Origin: Colias croceus
Lineage: Eukaryota; Arthropoda; Insecta; Lepidoptera; Pieridae
DNA length: 64,000 nucleotides
Direction: 5' to 3'
Assembly (NCBI RefSeq): GCF_905220415.1
Contig: NC_059537.1
Location: forward strand, 2,221,989 to 2,285,988
The notes under the pieces were generated by a model, which saw only the letters and a program-made list of their open reading frames with translations, ran no database searches and was not told the origin of the DNA. Position numbers and translations under genes: made by a program. How positions within the stretch are numbered: position 1 is the stretch's first letter; every line of letters starts with the position of its first letter. Positions 11,601 to 20,600 of this stretch are shown here, piece by piece.

Positions 11601-14600
11601 TACCAAGATCATAGCACAGGTGTGTGGGCAAGGAGACTTTGATGATCTGTTAGTGGAGTTTTTCTTATGTAAGGTTCAATGGTGACAGCGGGTTTATGGC
11701 ACTACTAGCTATGCTCCGCGCTCTTGTTGGTTTTATCGTGATGATATATAGCCTAATCGCGCTAATCTCAGGAACTACTGGTCCGATTTGAAAAATTATT
11801 TCGGTGTTAGATAGGCCATTTATCGAGGAAGGCTTATAAGCTATATATCATCACGCTAAGACCAATAGGAGCAGAGCCAAGTAGGTGAAAGTGTGGGGCG
11901 AGACTAGTGTTCTGTATGTCTGTTTTAGATATTTTTGTATAATTTAAAAAAAAACGCCTGCTCGTCATTAAACGTCTTTAAAAATAAAAATTACTAAATC
12001 TCCAAAACTTTTACCTTTACAGAGTGGATCAGCATTAGCAGATTGGGCGTTAATAGAAGACAAGTTCCGAGTGCAGAACACGTCGCTCGTCTTCGGCAGG
12101 CTGCTGGGATGTCCGATAGACTCCTCGTGGAAGCTGGTCAACTGTCTCCGGCAGGGCAGGAGCTTTCATGAGCTGGGGAATGCGGAGTTTCAGGTAGCTA
12201 TCTTCTAGGGTTGTTTAAAATTCATTAAATTAATATTAACTATATTCATTTGTGTTAATTACTTGCATTTTTATAGCAAAAAAAAGAATACATAGAACAA
12301 CGTGCATATTCGTACACGCACATAAATACATTTACCCCCATAAACATTTACACGAATAAAGTGTATGTTATCCTAAAAATAATATTAAACTTTTTTTATG
12401 TATTGATTAAATTTTTTAACAATACTTATCTAATTAATTCGATGGATATATTCATAGCCCTATTATATCGATTTTTTTTTGTATTCCCACTAAAAATAAT
12501 ATTTATAATTCACTAACTATGTAACAATAATATTATATTTAATATTATGTATTGTAATTTGTAATGGTACATAAAAATGTTAAATAAATAAAAAATTGAC
12601 CCATTTTGTGTGACATCAAAAAAAATCCGAATTCTAGCCGCAAGTGGGCTTCATACCCTGGGGTCCCGTCCTCGAGAACAACTTTACCTTCCCCGGTGAC
12701 GGCTGGTACGAGGGCTGGCGGGAGAGGGACTGGCACCTGCTGCGGAACACCCCCGAGGAGCTGATCTCCAAGCGGCTGTTCAACCCGGCGCTGCGGTACA
12801 TGACCGGCGTCACCACGCAAGAGGCGGCATACTATCTGTGTGAGTAGAGGAAGAGATATAAAAAAGATGTGTGACACTCGGGGACTGCCGCGGTAAAGCT
12901 ATTGCATGCTATGCCTTCAAGCCACACCTCCGTCCGTCGGAGTGGGGAGCGTGAGGTTTTTTCGTTACGGAATTTCTCGATTCGATCCCCGCGGTCAAGG
13001 CCCGCGATAGAAGCTATGCAATAGCTTAAAAAAGGCCACTGTACGAGCAAGCACTTACAAAGTGCATCAAGACGCTGAGCTTGCAATCAATATGATCCAA
13101 ATTATTTCCAACATTTTATTCTTTAAAATTATATTAAATCAGTTCATCGCCGGCGGTCACTAAGAGCACCTCATGACTCTCTCATTATATTACAGTTTCC
13201 ATTTATTAGAAGTTTTTCATAGTTAAATAATTCATTTATTTCATATAATATTAATTTATAATACACATGTACGGATAGCCCGTACATTCTGGTCCTTCGA
13301 GCCGGATCGAAATCATAAATAGAGTGTGTAATAATGTGTGTTGAAACTTTAAAAGTATTCAATAATAAGAAATTAATAGATTACCCACTTTCTCTTAAAC
13401 ACAATCGCGCATGAATTTTATCAAAATTTTATTCAGAATTTACAGTATGGACAATCCATCAATACTTTTAGAACAGTATCATAAAAGACAAGAAATTTTT
13501 AACTATTTTATACACTCATTTCAATAACAAACTGTAAGATTTTTTAGCGGTGAACCTCAATCTGAAGGCCAGACTGAAAATCAGCGCCGTTGCACTCTTT
13601 CGAGTCAATCAGCATAGCTGACTTTGGACCTATATTTTTTTTCTCATTTGTATTTTTTTTATTGTGTTCTTTAGGTTAAGTAGTTTTAAATTTATGTATC
13701 AAACTTTTATGGCAATAAACGTATTCATTCATTCATATTCCAGTCAACAACCACTCCCTATCCCCGGACTACGAGATAACGGAACAGTGGTTCGACCAGA
13801 AGGTCCGCGAACTAGTTCTCCGCTACAACTACACGCTGAACCCGCGCGGCGTGTACGACGCGGTGCGATACATGTACACCTACCACCCCGACCCGCACAA
13901 CGCGAGCGCGATACGCGACCAGTACGTGCACGTGAGTATCTGACACGTTGTAACACGTATAACACGTTATGGGACTCGCTACATGTACACGCTGGACCCG
14001 CGCGGCGTGTACGACGTGTGTACGGCGTGTACGGTGCGCTACGTTATATACATATGTTTATGACTCGTGTTAATACGCATTTTGTGAAAAAAATCACATT
14101 TTATTTACGCTAACAATATTACAGGTGTTGTACGCTTATTGCGAAAAAAACATTTTTTTTACGTATTCCTAAAAATAATTAAATGATGTACCACAGTTAC
14201 TGACATGACTCAGCAGAATATTAGCTCGTATATATTATGTATATTATATACGCCATCATAACGTGCATATAAAGTACTAGCTGCTCGTCCCGGCTCCGTC
14301 CGGGTTAACCCGGGATAAAAACATCATAAAATATAGCCTATGTTCATCAGGGATAATATAGGATTCTAATGGTAAGTATTTTTCTAAAACGATCCTGTAG
14401 TTTCGGAGCCTATTTAATTAAAAAACCAAATCTCTATAAAATTAGTGTAGATTTTGTTCGTTTGTTATTAAATTCATTGTATGATGAAAAATAAATTTAA
14501 GCGAAGACTGAACCACTCCAATTACATGGCATGTATAAATAAATAATAATGTTGAGTAAAATTTAAAAGACTTAATGTTCGTTTTTCATATAGTTGTAAT

Positions 14601-17600
14601 ACATATTGTGGTAAATATGCAATCAACATAAAAAAAAAATAAAAAAAAATTTGACAGCGGTGGGATTCGAACCCACGCCCTTTCGGACTGGTGCCTAAAA
14701 CCAGCGCCTTAGACCGCTCGGCCACGCTGCCTCATGGCGGAAGCGTTAGATTTTGCGACAACCCTAAAATTACACAATAAGTGACAAAAAAGAGATCATA
14801 GATCCTACCCGCAAAGTGGGTACTTAGCTTGTTCTTCGACAAATTATTTTGTTTTTATATTACTATGTTTTTGTAATTAGATCAGTACTACTTTCACTAA
14901 AAATCTTTTAAAATGCCTTAAATTATAGTGCTCAGGAAAAAATATATATGTACTTATAAAATTTTCATTGAGTTATGTTAGTCAATAAATATTCTATCTT
15001 TCGTTCTAACAACATTTGCGGTTAGGTATAGGTAGATTTTTCAATATTAACTCTATTTTATCTTCATACTTCATAGATTTGTATCAAGATGCCACTGCAT
15101 TATGTACTTATATTAATGAGCGGGTTCAAGATGTAACACAAAATGGGGATGAATTGGCGCTCTTTAAATTCATTAATTAGAATGTAAATCTAATGAGTCT
15201 TGTTTTTCAAAAGAAGACTATTTTACAATGGACTCAATCGTTTTTTATAACATACATGGAAGATAATATGTGACTGACAGTAATATGTATTTTAAGTCTG
15301 TATAAAACAAAGGCTAGTAACAACTAACATTAAGGTATTTGATTTGTTTCCGCTTGTACATTATAACTCTAATAAGTTGTATAAAACAAGTATGGCTTCT
15401 AAATAAACAACTTACCTACATCTAAATTTCTCCCCAGCTCCTCTCAGACTTCCTATACCGAGCACCGACAGACAAAATGGTGAAACTCCTCCTGGAACAA
15501 AAGGTCCCAGTGTACATGTACGTGATGAACACGACCGTGGAAGCGTTCCGATGGCCACAATGGAGACAATACTCCCATAATGTGGAACATCACCTGCTAG
15601 CTGGTGCACCGTTCATGGACCCTGAGTTCTTCCCCACAAGGCACAGAATCGAACGGCAGGCTTGGACGCCGAATGATAGGAACATGAGTCACTTCTTTAT
15701 GAAGGCGTACGCGGATTTTGCGAGATATGGGTGAGTAGTGAGGAGTTAAGAGTAGTAAAGATTAAATTATAGATGAACTAGCTTACCGCCCGCGGCTTCG
15801 TCCGCCTTCTCTAAAACGATTTGAGATTTAAACTATCCTATCTCTCAAGTTGGATCGAACTGCACATGGTGTGCGAATTTTATTATAATCGGTTAAGTGG
15901 TTTAGGAGTCCATTGAAGACAAACATTGTGACACGAGATTTATATATATATTATTAAGAAGATAAGATTTTATTGTTTTTTAAACCTGTAATTAAATGAA
16001 AAACAAAATAATACGACATAGTGTATGTCATTTAAGCAATTTGATAAAATTCTAAATTATAAATTAAATAATAAATAATTTTATTTTTTTTTAAATTTTG
16101 TCGTATTTTCAAATGTTATTTGACTTGATATAAGAGTCGTTAAGACGAGGTTCCTATTTTATGTTTGAATGCAATCAGTGTAGCAATTTAACTTATTAGG
16201 TACATTTCTTATGTAGCTGGTTATACATAATATGTATATGTTATTCTAGCTTTCCACCCGCGGCATCGCCCGCGCAGTCAAAGAAAAACCTGCATAGTTC
16301 TCGTTCCCGTGGGATATCCGGGATAAAACCTATCCTATGTCCTTTCTCGGGTATCAAAATATCTCTATACCAAATTTCATGCAAATTGGTTCAGTAATTA
16401 AGGCGTGATTGAGTAACAATATAGACAGAGTTACTTTCGCATTTATAATATTAAGTATGGATTTAGATGCGTTTCGGAATAATTTAACATCTATCTATAC
16501 ATATAATAAATCTGTGGAAGGGTCAATTCTGTACATTGAAAATATTGAAAAAATAAATACCAGGGTGTTACTGGATCGATCCCAAACCCAAATATGTGAT
16601 TAAAAAAATTTTTGTCTGTCTGTCTGTCTGTATGTGAAGGCATCACGTGAAAACTAACGGTTGGATTTCGATGAAACTTGGTATAATTATACCTTATTAT
16701 CCTGGGCGTAAAATAGGATAATTTTTATCCTGGAAAAATACGTAGAAAAAAATTAAACTTAATTTTTCAGTTTTATCCATAGACGTTGTTCTGTAGAACC
16801 GCGAACACACGTTGCGTATTATTATGGGCCTAGCCGTATTTGGGTCCAATAGATATTTATAAGATGTCAGAGTTACTCAAAATGGAGAAATAAACCATCC
16901 ACGCGAAGACCGACATCCGCGCGGACGGAGTCGCGGGCGAAAGCTAGTTCCTAATAAACAAACTACATTCCAGCAATCCAACCCGTTCCCGTATCCTCGG
17001 CATGCACTTCGAAGTGGCTGAAGCTGGCCAACTGCGCTACCTGAACCTGAACACCACATACAACTCGAGCATCCAGCTGAACTACCGGCAGACGGAGCTG
17101 GCCTTCTGGACCGTGTACCTGCCCCATGTTGTGGGCCGGTTCGTGCCTACATACCCGCCCATCACTGAGGTGAGATACCGGTGTCGGTACCGGTATCGGT
17201 ATCGGTAGTGGTATCGTTATCTGAAACGGTATTGGTACCGGTAACGTAGCTATAAAACCTTGGGTTCACTTCTGAATATGACAGACAACTGAATTACCGA
17301 CAGATAGAGTTAGCCTTCTAGAATTGTTACAGAATATTTATTGTGATGTGATAGATTACATTAACACCGGTATCGTGATACATATCGATAACAGTAACGA
17401 ATGTTAATTAAACATCTATTTATTCAACTAGTTTTGAATAGTCATAATCTTTATTAATAATGAATACGATAAAATATGAAACGACCAAACCGATTTCAAC
17501 AAATAGTACCTACGTCGGTAAGGATTATTGTTCATAATGAAATCTAAAACGGTACTGCCACCAAACTAAATCAATACATATACTTGCGACGCGTCTATGA

Positions 17601-20600
17601 AAATCATTATTAAAATTATAACAAATACATAAGTAGCTGCGCCAGAAGATGTTCTACCCTATTTTAACAAAAACTTTAAAAATATTATCTGAATAAACTC
17701 GAGAAAGGCTGACTTTTCGCAAGAATTACGCTAGCAAAACATTTGGCGATTCTTTTATTATATAGGTTATTAATTTATATTATTACTAGTGGTCCGCCCC
17801 GGCTTCGCCCGTGGTACATATTTCGCAATAAAAAGTAGCCTATTATGTCCTTTCTCGGGTATCAAAATATCTCCATACCAAATTTCATGCAAATTGGTTC
17901 AGTAGTTTAGGCGTGATTGAGTAACAGACAGACAGACAGACAGAGTTACTTTCGCATTTATAATATTAGTATGGATAATTTCCAGTACTGGTGGGAGCCG
18001 AAACAGCCGCTGCAAATAGCCTTCTGGACTGTATCCAGCGCTTGTCTGCTTCTGATCGTATTATTAGTCGTGTGCTGTATGCTTTGGAGGAACGCTAAGA
18101 GGTAGGTTATTATGTATTTTATATTAGCATCGCTTTTGGCCAGAAAAATAGAAAAAAAAAATAGTCGATGATCTACCTAAAGAATAAATAAACGATCCAA
18201 TTCAAATGAGTTTTGAAAGGCGAAATACGAATCTTATTTACATACTTATTTTAAAGTATATCTAACTATCTAAATACTCCTTAGTCAATGCTGAAATGTA
18301 TTTTACATTTTGTCTTATTACAGTTATGTAATTTCAGTATGTCGAAGAAAAAGGCTGAAATCGTGTTAACAACTTTCCTATAACTAACATTTTTAAATAT
18401 TTAATTATCATTACGAACTAACTGTTTATATTATGTATGGATTATTATTGTTGAATCAATACATATAATAAATCTGTAGAAGGGTCAATTCTATACATTG
18501 AAAATACTGAAAAAATAAATAGCAGGGGGTGTTACTGGATCGATACCAAACCCAAATATGTGATTAAAAAAATTTTTGTCTGTCTGTCTGTCTGTCTGTA
18601 TGTGAAGACATCACGTGAAAACTACCGGTTCGATTTCGATGAAACTTTATCCTGGGCGTAAAACAGGATACTTTTTATCCTGGAAAAATACGTAGAAAAA
18701 AATTAAACTTAATTTTTCAGTTTTATCCATAGACGTTGTTCTGTAGAACCGCGAACACACGTTGCGTATTATTATAGGCCTAGCCGTATTTGGGTCCAAT
18801 AGATATTTATAAGATGTCATTGTCAGAGTTACTCAAAATGGAGAAATAAACCATCCACGCGAAGACCGACATCCGCGCGGACGGAGTCGCGGGCGGAAGC
18901 TAGTATGTTTATAAATTTATAAAGAATAGAAAAAATTCCATCACGAGGCGGGACTCGAACATTGATTGGCGTGAAAGTTTGCGGGTTTGTGTCCCGCCTC
19001 GTGATCGATTTTTAAGCTATTGCATAGCTTCTATCGCGGGCTATATATATAGCGATGAGCGCGGGGACCGAATCGAGAAATTCCGTAACGAAAAAACCTC
19101 ACGCTCCCCACTCCGACGGGCGGAGGTGTGGCTTGAAGGCATAGCATGCAATAGCGCAACCGCGGCAGTCCCCGAGTGCCACACGTCGTTTTTTTCTATT
19201 CTTTATAAATTTATATTTATAAAGCATTTTGAATGCCATAAAACCAAAAATATCAAATTGAATATGTTATTAACAGGGCTATACCTCCAAAATGGAAACT
19301 TTTACCGGCCATGTATGTAAACTAATATACTAACGCTTATAATGTGCACCCGCATGTATCCAACACACACGTCTTATTTACGTTTTATTTTATTACACAT
19401 GCGCTTTCTATTATATTAATAATTCACAATAAATAAAATAATGCCTTATTAGTGTTTATGGTTATTTTTTTTTTATTACAAATTAAAATTTCGATATACA
19501 TATATATTTCTTTTTTATCTCAATAGGAAAAAATAAAAAGCTTCACTTTTCTAACTTTTCGTACGAAGGCACCATGCAACATATATATTAACATAATATT
19601 ATTTAATCGTATCTATATATTAACAGAGAAACGGACCGATTCTACAACGGCGACATATTTATCGTGCCCGAACTAGACAGCGGCATAGACAACACGACGC
19701 GATCCAGAGACAATATATACGAGTATAGAGATGTGCCCGTGAAAAGACCGCAGACTCCACAGACTATGACTAGAACGGTGTGTTATTTATTATTTTTAAT
19801 GTATAAATAATAATAATAAATGTAGTAAAGTTATGATTGAAATTTACACTCTTTATGAAGTGTTAATTTACGTATATAATACATAAAACCAAGAGATAGA
19901 GATCATTTAATTCAGTATTTTCTTAATAAATATTTTGTTTTTCTTTCCATAGATGCATTTTTAATATTAATAAAAAATATCTTATGATGACTTAGAAAGT
20001 CAAGACTTTTTAACGGATTTTAAACGCGATTTATTCATTATATTATTACTATCTAAAGATGACGCTTCGTTATGTAAAAAATAGGTCGATTAGTCTGTGA
20101 GTTCAATGCTAAAACAAAAAACTTCAATATTAGTTAAGATAAACATATTTCAATAGTATAAATCGCCGAAAGTCGATATATATGTTACAGTCAAAACCCT
20201 GAACCAGTCAATAACGTTATTGACCGGTAAAATCAGTTAATAAGGATATTGACTAAGGGCGTCGGTTAATATCCTTATTAACTGATTTTATCTGATTAAA
20301 CCAGTTAATAACGTTATTGACTAAGGGCATCGGTCAATATCCTTATTAACTGATTTTAAGTCGAGACATCTAGTCAATATAGGTTTTAACCGACGTGCCC
20401 AGTCAAAACTCATAAAAAGTTAAGGACGTTAGTGAAATTATACTAGAAAATAATTTAAAAAGGTTCATAAAACTTTTTAAAGTGCAATATTTAAGAGTTT
20501 TAAGTTTTATTAATTAATTCGGGGTATTGTTTGTAAACTGCAACCGCGCGAGAATACATGCCCCAAAATATTTTGAAGATGGCAATTGTGTTTTAATAAC

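Noticed and set aside
14522..14725. 67-residue minus-strand ORF beginning MAERSKALVLGTSPKGRGFE
   Set aside because: It is a translation through the tRNA-Leu gene.
17928..17943. Short direct repeats (CAGA/GTCT tracts) considered as CRISPR-like arrays
   Set aside because: They are 4-bp microsatellites inside Helitrons of a eukaryotic genome, without spacers.
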